From contig REEU01000142.1 in NCBI GenBank assembly GCA_007694905.1, positions 108,465 to 172,464 on the forward strand: 64,000 nucleotides of DNA, written 5' to 3'. Source of the stretch: Gammaproteobacteria bacterium. GTDB lineage: Bacteria; Pseudomonadota; Gammaproteobacteria; Pseudomonadales; Azotimanducaceae. Under the pieces are notes generated by a model, which made no database searches, was not told where the DNA came from, and saw only the letters and a program-made list of their open reading frames with translations. Shown in pieces: positions 50,991 through 59,949 of the stretch. Position numbers and translations under genes: made by a program. Within the stretch, counting starts at the first letter, position 1. The number at the start of each line of letters is the position of its first letter.

Positions 50991-53651
50991 TCAGAACTGC
51001 GCCTTAGCCTGCAGGTAGTAGAACGCACCCTGCCAGGGAACGATGGACGCCGAATCGTAGGCACGTCCACAGCACTGAAACTGCGTCCGATCGGGGAAGC
51101 TGTCAAAAATGTTCTGCCCCCCAAGTGTCAGACTGTAGTTGGTGTTGATGTTCCAGGTCGCCTCGAGATCGACGAACGTCTCAGAACCGAACCGCTGAAT
51201 GTTCGTCAACGCGGCGTTCTCAGCACGGGTGTACTTGCCGTAGTAACGAGCACGTGCCATGAGATCGAACTGGTTCCAGGTGTGGCGCGCCGTGACGTTT
51301 CCCCGCCAATTGGGCGTGCTGTTTTCCTGGTTGAACTCAGTCTGATCGTTGATGAAGGCACCCCTTTCCTTGATCCGGGTCTGGTTGCGATTGACCGCCG
51401 CCTGCAGCGTCGTCAAACCTAGATCAGAATCGAACGCGTAACTCGCTACGAAGTCGACGCCTTGCGTTTTCGAGTCCACATCGTTGGTGAAGAACTGCAC
51501 CTGAGCGATCGTGTTGGCACCCGCGACGCCAAGCGCTTCCAGCTGAGCGACCTCATCCGGTCCGATGCTGAACGCGGAGGACAGGACGATCCGATCATCG
51601 AGTTCGATGTAGTAGTAGTCCAGCGTCAGCGTCAGACCGTCGATCGGCGTGGTGCTGAGACCGAGCGTGTAGGAGAAGGAATCCTCCGAATCCAGTTCCT
51701 GCGCACCGAACAGCGCCGACACGGGATCATCCGCAGGGAAGATGCCTGCCGCCACCGGGAAACCATCAGGGTCGATTCGAGTGGACACGTTCGTCGTCGA
51801 AATCTGCCCCATGGTCGGAGCCCGGAAGCCGGTGCCCACCGACCCACGAACGTTCAGGTTGTCGGTCACGCTGTAGCGGCTTGCCAGTTTCCAGATCGCG
51901 ACGCTGCCGAAGTCCGAGTAGTCTTCGAAGCGACCCGCGACATTGACCAACCAATCAGGCGTCACGTCCACCTCGAAGTCGATGTAGGCCGAGTAGCTGT
52001 CACGGCTGCGGCTGGACGCGAACTCCGGGGAGTAGCCCGGGAAACCGTTGGAGCCCACCGGCACCGCATTCAGAGCAGGATCACCCGGAACGCAGTCGTT
52101 GACCTCGCAGAAACCGAACGGATCCGGTCGCGCAAACGGTCCGATTTCGAATGACGTCGGCTCACCTTCCTTGATGTCGTACCCTTCATCGCGATAGCCG
52201 AAGCCAAAGGCGATGGAAAGCGGACTGGCGAGCCCGACCTCGACCGGGTAGGTGAAGTCCAGGTTCACCTGCAGCTCATCGTTGACCAGCACGCCAGGTC
52301 GGAAGGACGTCGGCGTGGCCGGGCCCATCGACGGATTCATGGTGTTGGAGATGAAGTAGTCGATCTCGTTGTTGCCATAGCCCACTGAGAAATCGTAGGT
52401 GAGGCCATTCGCAAGATCACCTCGGGCGCCGCCGAGGATACTGTAGTCGGTCACGTCACCACCGAACTGGGGCGTGAAACCAGCGGGATAGAGTTCCTGG
52501 CGCGGATCATAGATCGAGCCGTCCTCCAGACGCAGCGGCAGTAGCTGCGTGACACCCGCCCGTCGATAGAAGAATCCGCCCACTTGGTCTTTTACCGCGT
52601 AGTTGGCCGTACCGTAGAGTTCCACCTGCTCACTGATGGGAAGGGCGGCATTGGCGAACAGCATGTACTGTTCCCGCTTAGGCTGGCCCCAGGGCTGGGC
52701 CACGTCGGAGAAAGGACCCGAGCCATTGATGTTCTCGAAGTTTTCCCGGTAACGGGGATCAAGATCGTCCGGAATGCCGTCGCTGCCGGGCAGCACCTGG
52801 AGGATGTTGCCGGCTTCGTCATAGGTGTAGGTGAAGACATCCGGTCCGAAGAACGTCCGGCCATCGACAGTCAACTCGTTGTTGATCGCCTCGACCGGCA
52901 ATTGCCCGGCGAACTGGCCCGAGTTTCCAAGGGTGAGGTTGTAGGGCACTGATCGGCTGGTCGCGCCGGCCTTCGCGTATTGGGCGCTGAGGCTCAAGAA
53001 CCCTGACTCACCGAGCGGAAGGCCGATATTACCCTCGATGGTTCGTTCACGACCGTCGCCTGCGTCGTACTCACCGAATCGACCACGCAGTTCGACGCCT
53101 TCGCTGTTGGTGCGCAGATTGAAGTTCAGCACGCCGGCAATAGCGTCCGAACCGTACTGGGCTGCGGCACCATCCCGGAGCACTTCCACTGATTGCAGCG
53201 CAATCGACGGAATGCTGCCGATGTCCGCGCCATGAGCCCCGAACCCGCCAAGCTGAAGCAGAGCGGATCGATGGCGCCGCTTGCCGTTCAGCAGAACCAA
53301 GGCGTGGTGGGAGTCGAGACCGCGCAGGTTTATGGGACGGATAAAGGAAGCGCCATCTGAAATCGGCTGCCGACTGACGTTGAAGGAGGGCACCAGATTG
53401 GAGATCACGTCCACCATATCGGACGAATTCACGCTCTCGATGTCTTCAGGACTGAAAAAGTCGACAGGCACCGCCGTATCGACTGCCGCCCGACCCTGGC
53501 GCCGAGTTCCGAGGACGACCAGTTCCTCGATGCTGGCCTGTTGCGCTCCGGCCGGAGCCTGAGCGACGACCGGGCGGGGGGTAATGGCCGCGGCGGTCAT
53601 CCCCAGAACGCATGCCACCGAGAGTGGCGTTGTGCGAATCCATTTATTCAT
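50991..53651 (-). CDS. TonB-dependent receptor
   Basis: 886 residues from ATG 53651 (MNKWIRTTPLSVACVLGMTA; a signal peptide to about residue 28). A TonB-box-like region and plug domain (about 40-170, IESVNSSDMVDVISNLVPSF, LRGLDSHHALVLLNGKRRH, LRDGAAAQYGSDAIAGVLNF) are followed by a 22-strand barrel ending in YYLQAKAQF with the C-terminal Phe needed for outer-membrane insertion. It imports a ligand across the outer membrane using TonB-ExbBD. The ligand is unknown; the placement next to amine oxidase/RidA suggests an amine-containing substrate. Earlier Met codons up to 53717 are possible. Confidence 0.9.
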   Translation of the reverse strand: MNKWIRTTPLSVACVLGMTAAAITPRPVVAQAPAGAQQASIEELVVLGTRRQGRAAVDTAVPVDFFSPEDIESVNSSDMVDVISNLVPSFNVSRQPISDGASFIRPINLRGLDSHHALVLLNGKRRHRSALLQLGGFGAHGADIGSIPSIALQSVEVLRDGAAAQYGSDAIAGVLNFNLRTNSEGVELRGRFGEYDAGDGRERTIEGNIGLPLGESGFLSLSAQYAKAGATSRSVPYNLTLGNSGQFAGQLPVEAINNELTVDGRTFFGPDVFTYTYDEAGNILQVLPGSDGIPDDLDPRYRENFENINGSGPFSDVAQPWGQPKREQYMLFANAALPISEQVELYGTANYAVKDQVGGFFYRRAGVTQLLPLRLEDGSIYDPRQELYPAGFTPQFGGDVTDYSILGGARGDLANGLTYDFSVGYGNNEIDYFISNTMNPSMGPATPTSFRPGVLVNDELQVNLDFTYPVEVGLASPLSIAFGFGYRDEGYDIKEGEPTSFEIGPFARPDPFGFCEVNDCVPGDPALNAVPVGSNGFPGYSPEFASSRSRDSYSAYIDFEVDVTPDWLVNVAGRFEDYSDFGSVAIWKLASRYSVTDNLNVRGSVGTGFRAPTMGQISTTNVSTRIDPDGFPVAAGIFPADDPVSALFGAQELDSEDSFSYTLGLSTTPIDGLTLTLDYYYIELDDRIVLSSAFSIGPDEVAQLEALGVAGANTIAQVQFFTNDVDSKTQGVDFVASYAFDSDLGLTTLQAAVNRNQTRIKERGAFINDQTEFNQENSTPNWRGNVTARHTWNQFDLMARARYYGKYTRAENAALTNIQRFGSETFVDLEATWNINTNYSLTLGGQNIFDSFPDRTQFQCCGRAYDSASIVPWQGAFYYLQAKAQF

Positions 53652-54110
53652 GACTGAAATGCTCCGTATGACGCTTGATCTTGGGAGCCGAAACATCGAC
53701 TCGCCCCCTTGAACCATCGGCGCTCAATCACAAGAACGCTGATTTGCGGCTACTCCGCAAGAAACGGGCCATGCCTACAGGTCAACTCTCAAGAAACCCG
53801 CTCTCATCCGAAACGCAGGCCCAAAGCGCGCCTTATGTCGCGCTGTTCGAACACAACACCCGGTCATCAAGACGACAAGAAACCGCCGCCCAATAACGTC
53901 ACACGGCCAAGGACCGGGTAGAAGGGAGCGAAAATCCAGGAAACCAAGGCACCAAAACAATGCGGTCTAACGCGCAATGCATGTCTGTGAGGCATCATGC
54001 ACGCGGCTACGCCCGCAAATGCACCGCCCCAACGGGGATACCCGCCGCTGCCACATGGCACGAACCATGCGAGGAATTTGGACCAACTCGCCAATGAGGT
54101 GCCTGCAAAC
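53652..54110. promoter_or_regulatory. Divergent intergenic region between the TonB receptor and cytochrome genes
   Basis: About 450 bp without a supported gene. It must contain the promoters of the receptor (minus) and of the cytochrome cluster (plus). Less GC-rich than neighbours with several A-rich runs (53740-53960). I found no convincing operator palindrome or Fur-like box. Confidence 0.4.
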
Positions 54111-54722
54111 GTGCTCCGCGCATGCCTCTTTCTGTTGTTCCTGATGCACACCATCGCTGGTCAGGCCGCGTCCCAGCCTCCGCCTGAGGTCATTGCTGAC
54201 TGCATCCTCTGTCACGGCACTGACGGCCGCGGCAACGAGCCGGTGGCGGCGCCACGCATCGCCGGCGTGGAGGCCTGGTATCTGGAGCGACAACTCGAGG
54301 CGTTCCGGATGGGATGGCGCGGGAGCCATCCGGAGGACGACCAGGGTCGTGAAATGCAGCCCATGGCCGTCATGCTCGAGGACGATATGCTGCCGTCCAT
54401 CGCCGCCTGGTTCGCCGAACAGGACACGCCGGATCCGAGCCCGACGCTGACCGGTCGGCCAGAGCGCGGCGCCCAGCTCTACAGTCTCTGTGCCACCTGT
54501 CACGGGACGAACGGGGAGGGCAATCGCAGCCTGGGCGCACCTGCATTGGCAGGGCAGAACGACTGGTACCTCGCCCGCCAGCTTCACCTGTATCGCAACC
54601 AGCAGCGCGGCCATGAGCGCGAAGACATCTACGGGCAACAGATGTTGGCCATGATCGGCCCACTGGTGGACGAACAGGCGGTTCTCGACGTCGTCGCCTA
54701 CATCAATACGTTCACCGAGTAG
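54111..54722 (+). CDS. Diheme cytochrome c (c4-like)
   Basis: 203 residues from GTG 54111, chosen because it gives a signal peptide at the start (VLRACLFLLFLMHTIAGQAA); an ATG at 53997 is open but improbable, and GTG 54099 is possible. Two heme motifs CILCH and CATCH, each with a following methionine-containing segment (MQPMAVML, MLAMIGPL), as in tandem c4 cytochromes. Periplasmic electron carrier. First of three cytochrome genes in a row, all on the plus strand. Confidence 0.87.
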   Translation: MLRACLFLLFLMHTIAGQAASQPPPEVIADCILCHGTDGRGNEPVAAPRIAGVEAWYLERQLEAFRMGWRGSHPEDDQGREMQPMAVMLEDDMLPSIAAWFAEQDTPDPSPTLTGRPERGAQLYSLCATCHGTNGEGNRSLGAPALAGQNDWYLARQLHLYRNQQRGHEREDIYGQQMLAMIGPLVDEQAVLDVVAYINTFTE

Positions 54723-54808
54723 CCCGCGCGGGCTCGGACGATTCTGCTTGAAGTTCGCGCCCCCGCCCCTAAAATGTCGCGCTCTGAAACCGCGACCGAG
54801 CACGCTGC

Positions 54809-55120
54809 ATGCCCCGAATCCCTGTGTTTCTTATGACCTGCCTTGCGCTGCTCCCGCTGGCGGCCGCTGCTGGCGACAGCGAGCGCGGGCGCGATTTGGC
54901 ATGGCAGTACCGCTGCATGACCTGCCATGGTGTCGAGGGTCGCTCGAACGATCCGCGCTACCCCCGCATCGCCGGACAGAAGCCGGCCTATATCATCGAG
55001 CGCCTGGCGTACTTCCAGGCGGAAATCGAACCCTTCAACGAAATGAACGGGCATGCACGACCGCTCACCGAGGACATGAAGCGGGATCTCGCCGCGTACT
55101 TCTCGGAACAGCGCCTGTGA
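54809..55120 (+). CDS. Small monoheme cytochrome c
   Basis: 103 residues; signal peptide (about 1-20, VFLMTCLALLPLAAAAG), one heme motif CMTCH at about residues 36-40, and GHARPLTEDMKRDLAAYFSE as the C-terminal helix of a class I domain. The probable sixth-ligand methionine is in EMNGHARPL. It lies between the diheme cytochrome and a lipoprotein cytochrome. Confidence 0.85.
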   Translation: MPRIPVFLMTCLALLPLAAAAGDSERGRDLAWQYRCMTCHGVEGRSNDPRYPRIAGQKPAYIIERLAYFQAEIEPFNEMNGHARPLTEDMKRDLAAYFSEQRL

Positions 55121-55131
55121 GGAAGCCCGCC

Positions 55132-55449
55132 ATGCCCATCAGACACCGAATCGCTCTCATCGGGCTCGCTGTAGCCAGCGCGCTGCTGTCTGGATGCGGA
55201 CGTCCCGCCGACATCGCAGGCGGCGCGGCGCTCGCAGCCGAAACGGGTTGCGTGGCCTGCCACGGAACGAATGGCCGGGGGACCGGACCGACGTTTCCCA
55301 ATATCAACGGCCAGCACGCCGGGTACATGTACGAACAGCTGAAAAAATACCGTTCAGGCGAGCGCGTGAACATCATCATGAACGATCAGGCACAACAGCT
55401 CAGCAACGCTCAGATGGAACTGTTGGCGCGCTATTACGCTGCACAGTGA
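55132..55449 (+). CDS. Lipoprotein monoheme cytochrome c
   Basis: 105 residues, ATG 55132, 11 bp after the previous gene. The signal ends in a lipobox, SALLSGC, with Cys22 as the acylation site. One heme motif CVACH at about residues 41-45 and a late Met-containing segment (NIIMNDQAQQLSNAQMELLA). A membrane-anchored small electron carrier. The three cytochromes resemble partners of a periplasmic dehydrogenase or oxidase; none of the usual oxidases is adjacent. Confidence 0.85.
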   Translation: MPIRHRIALIGLAVASALLSGCGRPADIAGGAALAAETGCVACHGTNGRGTGPTFPNINGQHAGYMYEQLKKYRSGERVNIIMNDQAQQLSNAQMELLARYYAAQ

Positions 55450-55493
55450 AGCCGGCGGGCGAGATTGGAGCCCGGCAGCTCTTCGAGCACGCT

Positions 55494-56333
55494 TCAAGCG
55501 CGACGCACGAGCGCCGCACACAGCTCGGCGCAGGGAGCCTCGATCTTCAGGGTCAAACTTGCATCGGCCCGGGTCGCGCCCAGATTCACCGCCGCGATAG
55601 GCAGCCCCAGCCGCTCTGCCTCCCGGCAGAAGCGATAGCCGGAAAACACCTTCAGCGACGAGCCCAGCACCAGCAGAGCATCCGCCTCTCGCAGCGCCGT
55701 AAACGCCTGGTCCACACGTGGTCGCGGGACGTTCTCACCGAAGAACACTACGTCCGGCTTGAGCACACCGGAGCAGACATCGCAGCGGGGCAGCCGGAAC
55801 GCATCGAGAGGCACATCCTCGATGTCCGCGTCCCCATCCGGCCCGATGGCGGCGTCGACCCGACGCAGCCAGGGATTCAGCGACTCGAGTCGCTCCTGCA
55901 GCAGGTCCCGCGACAGCCGAACGCCGCACGCGGTGCAGAGGACCTGATGGATGCGACCGTGAAGATCGATGACGCTGCGGCTGCCCGCCTGCTGATGCAG
56001 GCCATCGACGTTCTGGGTGATCAGAAGCGACAAGCGCTGCCGAGCCTCGAGGGCCGCAAGCCAACGATGCGCCGCATTCGGCCGCGCTGCGGCCATGAGG
56101 GGATAGCCGAGCATGCTGCGAGCCCAGTAACGTCTGCGCGCGTGATCACTGCGCATGAAATCCTGGTACTGAACAGGAGGCGGCCGTTTCCATGCGCCAC
56201 CGGCATCCCGATAGTCGGGAATTCCAGACTCTGTACTGCAACCAGCGCCGGTTAGCACGACGAGCCGCGAATGCTGCTGCACGAAGACGCCTAATTGCTC
56301 TGCGGGCAGGGCGACATCCAGCTCCTGTTCCAT
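55494..56333 (-). CDS. NAD-dependent deacylase (sirtuin, SIR2 family)
   Basis: 279 residues from ATG 56333 behind AAGGAT. NAD-binding [31 protein letters not shown] and catalytic His in [11 protein letters not shown], zinc Cys pairs CTAC and CDVC, and [10 protein letters not shown]. The long zinc-to-catalysis spacing (~50 residues) and [10 protein letters not shown] resemble SIRT4/class II sirtuins rather than the CobB of enterics, so I do not use the symbol. Protein deacylation using NAD. Confidence 0.92.
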   Translation of the reverse strand: MEQELDVALPAEQLGVFVQQHSRLVVLTGAGCSTESGIPDYRDAGGAWKRPPPVQYQDFMRSDHARRRYWARSMLGYPLMAAARPNAAHRWLAALEARQRLSLLITQNVDGLHQQAGSRSVIDLHGRIHQVLCTACGVRLSRDLLQERLESLNPWLRRVDAAIGPDGDADIEDVPLDAFRLPRCDVCSGVLKPDVVFFGENVPRPRVDQAFTALREADALLVLGSSLKVFSGYRFCREAERLGLPIAAVNLGATRADASLTLKIEAPCAELCAALVRRA

Positions 56334-56459
56334 GTCCGATCCTTGCTGAACCTGCGCCCGCAGCGACATTGTAATCATCCCGGCACGGCATGACCCGCTT
56401 TGTGCGGTGTCGCCCCGTCATGAGAAACTCGAGCGAACAATCCTAGGAGACAGTGAAGC

Positions 56460-56888
56460 ATGACGGAAGCGAAGCAGGGTGACACGGTCAAGGTGCACTA
56501 CAGCGGGCACCTCGATGACGGCACGCAGTTCGACTCATCCCGGGATCGGGACCCACTCGAGTTCGAAGTGGGCTCAGGGCAGGTCATCCCCGGCTTCGAG
56601 AGCGCAGTGGTGGGCATGACTGTTGGTGACGCCTGCACGACCACGATTGCGGCGGCGGAGGCTTATGGGCCACGGCGCGACGAACTGGTGGTGGACGTGG
56701 ATCGCACTCAGCTCCCGGGCGACCTCGACCTGGAAGTCGGGCAGGCGCTGCAGGTCAAGGACCAGAATGACCAGCCCTTCGTCGTTCACGTGGCCGCGGT
56801 GGAGGATGACTCGGTCAAGCTGGATGCGAACCACCCGCTTGCGGGCCGGGACCTGACGTTCGAGATCGAGCTGGTCGAGATCGTCTGA
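56460..56888 (+). CDS. FKBP-type peptidyl-prolyl cis-trans isomerase (SlyD/FkpB type)
   Basis: 142 residues from ATG 56460 behind AGGAGA. FKBP motifs VKVHYSGHLDDGTQFDSS, PLEFEVGSGQVIPGFESAV, and NHPLAGRDLTFEIELVEI with an inserted flap domain (about 70-120), the arrangement of the SlyD/FkpB subfamily. The His-rich metal tail of SlyD is absent, so it is closer to FkpB-like enzymes. Accelerates proline isomerisation in the cytoplasm. Confidence 0.9.
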   Translation: MTEAKQGDTVKVHYSGHLDDGTQFDSSRDRDPLEFEVGSGQVIPGFESAVVGMTVGDACTTTIAAAEAYGPRRDELVVDVDRTQLPGDLDLEVGQALQVKDQNDQPFVVHVAAVEDDSVKLDANHPLAGRDLTFEIELVEIV

Positions 56889-56909
56889 CCCGAGCGCGTC
56901 GCCGCGCAG

Positions 56910-58367
56910 TCACTCCGGATCGAGCAACGCGCGCGGATCGCCCAGCTCGGTGCGCAACCGTTCCAGCGCCCCGTTCTCGATCTGCCGCACCCGCTCGCCC
57001 GACAGGCCGAGCGCAGCGCCCACTTCCGCCAGCGTGTGCTCACGGCCGGTGCCGATCCCGAAACGCATGCGCAGCACCGCCGCCGTGCGCCTATCGAGTT
57101 GCTCGAGGACACGTGCGGCAGCGCGCCGGATCTGGCCCTGCATGGCCCGGTCCTCAGGCTGTCGAGCGGTTGGTCCGGGCGTGACATCCAGCAGCACCGC
57201 ATCGCTGCCGGCAGCGACCGGCGCATCGAACGCCAGCGGCTCCGGCACCAGTTCCAACGCCTGTCGCAGGCGCTCTTCCGGCGCCAGCTCCATGACCAGC
57301 AGTTCTTCGAAGGATGGCTCCCGACCGTGGGCGGCCAGGAAGCGTCCGGTCGCGATCCGCACCCGGACCACGAGGCCTGCCAGCGCTGCGGGTACCCGGA
57401 TCGTCCGCCCCTGCTCGGCCACTGCACGGGCCACCGCCTGCCGGATCCACCATGTCGCGTAGGTTGAAAAGCGATGGCCACGCCGATGATCGAAGCGATC
57501 CACGGCACGCAGCAGGCCGACGTTGCCCTCCTGGATAAGATCCTCCAGCGCCACGCCCCGCCGCTGGTAGTCACGCGCGATGAACACCACCAAGCGAAGG
57601 TTCGCATGCACCATCCGTGTGCCGAGGCGCCGCACCTGCGTCCGCGCAGCTGCCAACTCCGACGCGAGTTCGAGCATGGCCTCCGGCCCCATGCCGAAAG
57701 GATCGAGGCAGCATTGGACCTGCCGCCAGAAAGCGTCGAGTTGCGGCATCAGATTGCGGGCCCGAACCCCGTCGATCAGACCTGAGCGCTGCGCATGTGC
57801 GAACCATTCCCGAGTGAGCCCTCCCGGAGGAGTCCGCTCAATCCGAGCGGAGGCGATGCCACCAATGAAACGGCACAGTTGGCGCAGAGAGCGGTCGATT
57901 TCGCGCAGCGCTGCCGCGCTGGACAGGAACGGATCCACCTGCGGCGCGGTCGCCGCATCCCGCCAGCGCAGGGACTCGAACTGCCGCAGCAACCACTCGC
58001 GGGATCGAATGGCTTCGGCACCGCGACCCGCTCTGTCGGCAAACTGGGCCAGCGCGAGCAATCGCGTCAGCGCGCGCGCCTCCGCGTCCGCCCCGGCGAC
58101 AGGTTCCGGGTCACCCGCCAGAACACCGTCCACCAGCTCCCCCACCCGCCCCGCTCCGGCGAGTCGTCGCTCGACGTCCGCCAGGATGCGCTCCAGGGCG
58201 CCGGGAATCGCCGCCACCCTACGCGCCCAGACCGCCCGGGCGGCATCGAGCTCGGCGGCCAACGTCCGTTCCGAGGCAGCCGTCAGCAACGACTCCCGTG
58301 CGACCTCCGCCAGATAAAGGGGAAGGACGCCAGCGCCGGTCGCCGCACCCGCGGAATCAGGCTGCAC
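56910..58367 (-). CDS. Atypical sigma-70 family (group 2-like) sigma factor
   Basis: 485 residues from GTG 58367, preceded by GGAGG. Regions can be read: 1.2 (LPLYLAEVARESLLTAASER, about 18-45), an unusual ~200-residue insert (70-280) rich in Ala/Arg, region 2 (MVHANLRLVVFIARDYQRRG, IQEGNVGLLRAVDRFDHRRG, FSTYATWWIRQAVAR), region 3 (EPSFEELLVMELAPEERLRQ) and region 4 (AAVLRMRFGIGTGREHTLAE, VRQIENGALERLR). RpoS is ~330 aa with no such insert, and RpoD has a different NCR. It is not obviously the housekeeping factor. Convergent with the FKBP gene; next to cysQ-nudE. Target genes unknown. Confidence 0.85.
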   Translation of the reverse strand: MQPDSAGAATGAGVLPLYLAEVARESLLTAASERTLAAELDAARAVWARRVAAIPGALERILADVERRLAGAGRVGELVDGVLAGDPEPVAGADAEARALTRLLALAQFADRAGRGAEAIRSREWLLRQFESLRWRDAATAPQVDPFLSSAAALREIDRSLRQLCRFIGGIASARIERTPPGGLTREWFAHAQRSGLIDGVRARNLMPQLDAFWRQVQCCLDPFGMGPEAMLELASELAAARTQVRRLGTRMVHANLRLVVFIARDYQRRGVALEDLIQEGNVGLLRAVDRFDHRRGHRFSTYATWWIRQAVARAVAEQGRTIRVPAALAGLVVRVRIATGRFLAAHGREPSFEELLVMELAPEERLRQALELVPEPLAFDAPVAAGSDAVLLDVTPGPTARQPEDRAMQGQIRRAAARVLEQLDRRTAAVLRMRFGIGTGREHTLAEVGAALGLSGERVRQIENGALERLRTELGDPRALLDPE

Positions 58368-58468
58368 AATCACCTCCAGCCACGCTGTCGTTCGTCTGCA
58401 TGATGGTTCAGTATCCGACCCGACAAGACCCGCAGCAAGGCTGCCCGAAGTTCGACACGCCACAATGC

Positions 58469-59308
58469 TCAACCTGCGGCGCCGAGCGCCCGGAACGCAT
58501 GCGCCAGGGCACCATCGGGATCAGCCACCGCATAAAAGTCCGGATTCAGCAGCGAATCGAGCTTGTTGTAGCGCAGCGTTTCACCCGACCAGGTCCGCAG
58601 CGCGCCGCCGGCTGCCATGAGGACGGCTTCCCCTGCAGCAATGTCCCATTCCGCACAGGGTCCGCGTCGGGGGTAACCGTCCGCATCTCCTGCCGCCAGC
58701 TGCACCAGCTTCAACGCACTACCCGCTGGTCGTTCCACAAGGCGCGGGAAGCGAGCCGCAAGCGCCCCGACGATGGCCTCCTGCTCCGGGCCACGGTGGC
58801 TGCGGGAGGCGACGATCACCGCTTGCTGCGCATCGAAACGGCGGCAGCGCAGCGCCTGGCGCCGTCCGTCGGCGAGCAGGGTTTCCGCCCGGCGGGAAGA
58901 CACCACCCCCAGATGAACCTCACCGCGCGCCGGAACACCGACCACACCGAGCAGCGGTCTTCCTGCCTCGATGAGCGCGATGTTGACAGTGAACTCGTCG
59001 TTGCGCGCGAGGAACTCCCGCGTGCCGTCCAGAGGGTCCACCAGCCAACAGCGCTGCCAGTGCTGACGCTCGGCGGCCGGGGCCTGGCGCCCTTCCTCCG
59101 AGAGCACGGGAATCTCAGGCGTCGCAGCCGCAAACCCCTCTGCGATCAGCGCATGGGCCGCCAGATCCGCCTCCGTCAGCGGCGACGCATCCGCTTTCTC
59201 ACGCGCGCCCGGATCCACTGCCCGATACCAGCCCATGATCACCCTGCCGGCCTCGACCGCAAGGCGCTCGGCAAGGCGCGCGAGCCGGTCGGTGTCGTCT
59301 GGCGCCAT
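58469..59308 (-). CDS. cysQ: 3'(2'),5'-bisphosphate nucleotidase CysQ
   Basis: 279 residues from ATG 59308 (a GTG one codon earlier is an alternative). Inositol monophosphatase fold: EADLAAHALIAEGF, PVLSEEG, VDPLDGTREFLARNDEFTVN (metal site), and PCAEWDIAAGEAVLMAAGGA. It recycles 3'-phosphoadenosine-5'-phosphate made in sulfate assimilation. The start overlaps the nudE stop codon (TGATG), so the pair is coupled on the minus strand. Confidence 0.94.
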   Translation of the reverse strand: MAPDDTDRLARLAERLAVEAGRVIMGWYRAVDPGAREKADASPLTEADLAAHALIAEGFAAATPEIPVLSEEGRQAPAAERQHWQRCWLVDPLDGTREFLARNDEFTVNIALIEAGRPLLGVVGVPARGEVHLGVVSSRRAETLLADGRRQALRCRRFDAQQAVIVASRSHRGPEQEAIVGALAARFPRLVERPAGSALKLVQLAAGDADGYPRRGPCAEWDIAAGEAVLMAAGGALRTWSGETLRYNKLDSLLNPDFYAVADPDGALAHAFRALGAAG

Positions 59309-59877
59309 CACCCGGGAGTGGACTCGAGGCGCATGCGCGCAAGATGCAGGGCGGCAATGGCCCGCGCCTCACTGAAGTCCTCGCGCTGAAACAATGCATC
59401 GATTCGGGCCAGGGGCCAGCGCTCCACGTCCAGCGGCTCAGGCTCATCCCCCGGCAGGCGCTCGGGATAGAGATCCGTCGCCAGCGCCACGGTCTGGGTG
59501 AAACCCATGTGGCCCGGGGCGACGGACAGCTCCTTGAGCAGCTCGATGCGGCGGGCGCCGTAGCCGGCTTCCTCCTTGAGCTCGCGATTCGCGGCCTCCT
59601 CGAGACTCTCTCCAGGATCTGCAGCCCCCTTGGGCAGGGTCAGCTGATAGGCGTGAAAACCCGCCATATACTCCCGGATCAGCAGGATCTCGCCTGCATC
59701 ATCGAGGGCCACCACCATCACGGCCCGATGGCCGGTAGCAGGCAGGCGCTCGTAGGTCCGCTCCACGCCGTTGCTGAAACGCAGATCGAGTTCCTCGATG
59801 CGGAACAACCGGCTCCGGGCCACCTCCCGCCGCGCCAGGATCCGGGGCCGCGGATCACCCTCATCGTCACCGCTCAT
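59308..59877 (-). CDS. nudE: ADP compounds hydrolase NudE
   Basis: 189 residues from ATG 59877 behind AAGGAG; longer open frame upstream is unsupported. The Nudix box GAADPGESLEEAANRELKEE followed by AGYG is intact, and LLIREYMAGFHAYQLTLPKG precedes it as in NudE. It hydrolyses ADP-ribose, NADH and AppA-type dinucleotides. It overlaps cysQ and is divergent from yrfG, a conserved neighbourhood. Confidence 0.94.
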   Translation of the reverse strand: MSGDDEGDPRPRILARREVARSRLFRIEELDLRFSNGVERTYERLPATGHRAVMVVALDDAGEILLIREYMAGFHAYQLTLPKGAADPGESLEEAANRELKEEAGYGARRIELLKELSVAPGHMGFTQTVALATDLYPERLPGDEPEPLDVERWPLARIDALFQREDFSEARAIAALHLARMRLESTPG

Positions 59878-59949
59878 CCATCGCTCCTTGAAGCCCGGGG
59901 GCCTCGCCATTATAAGGGGCAGCTGACTCCGCAACGTCCGGATGGCTGC

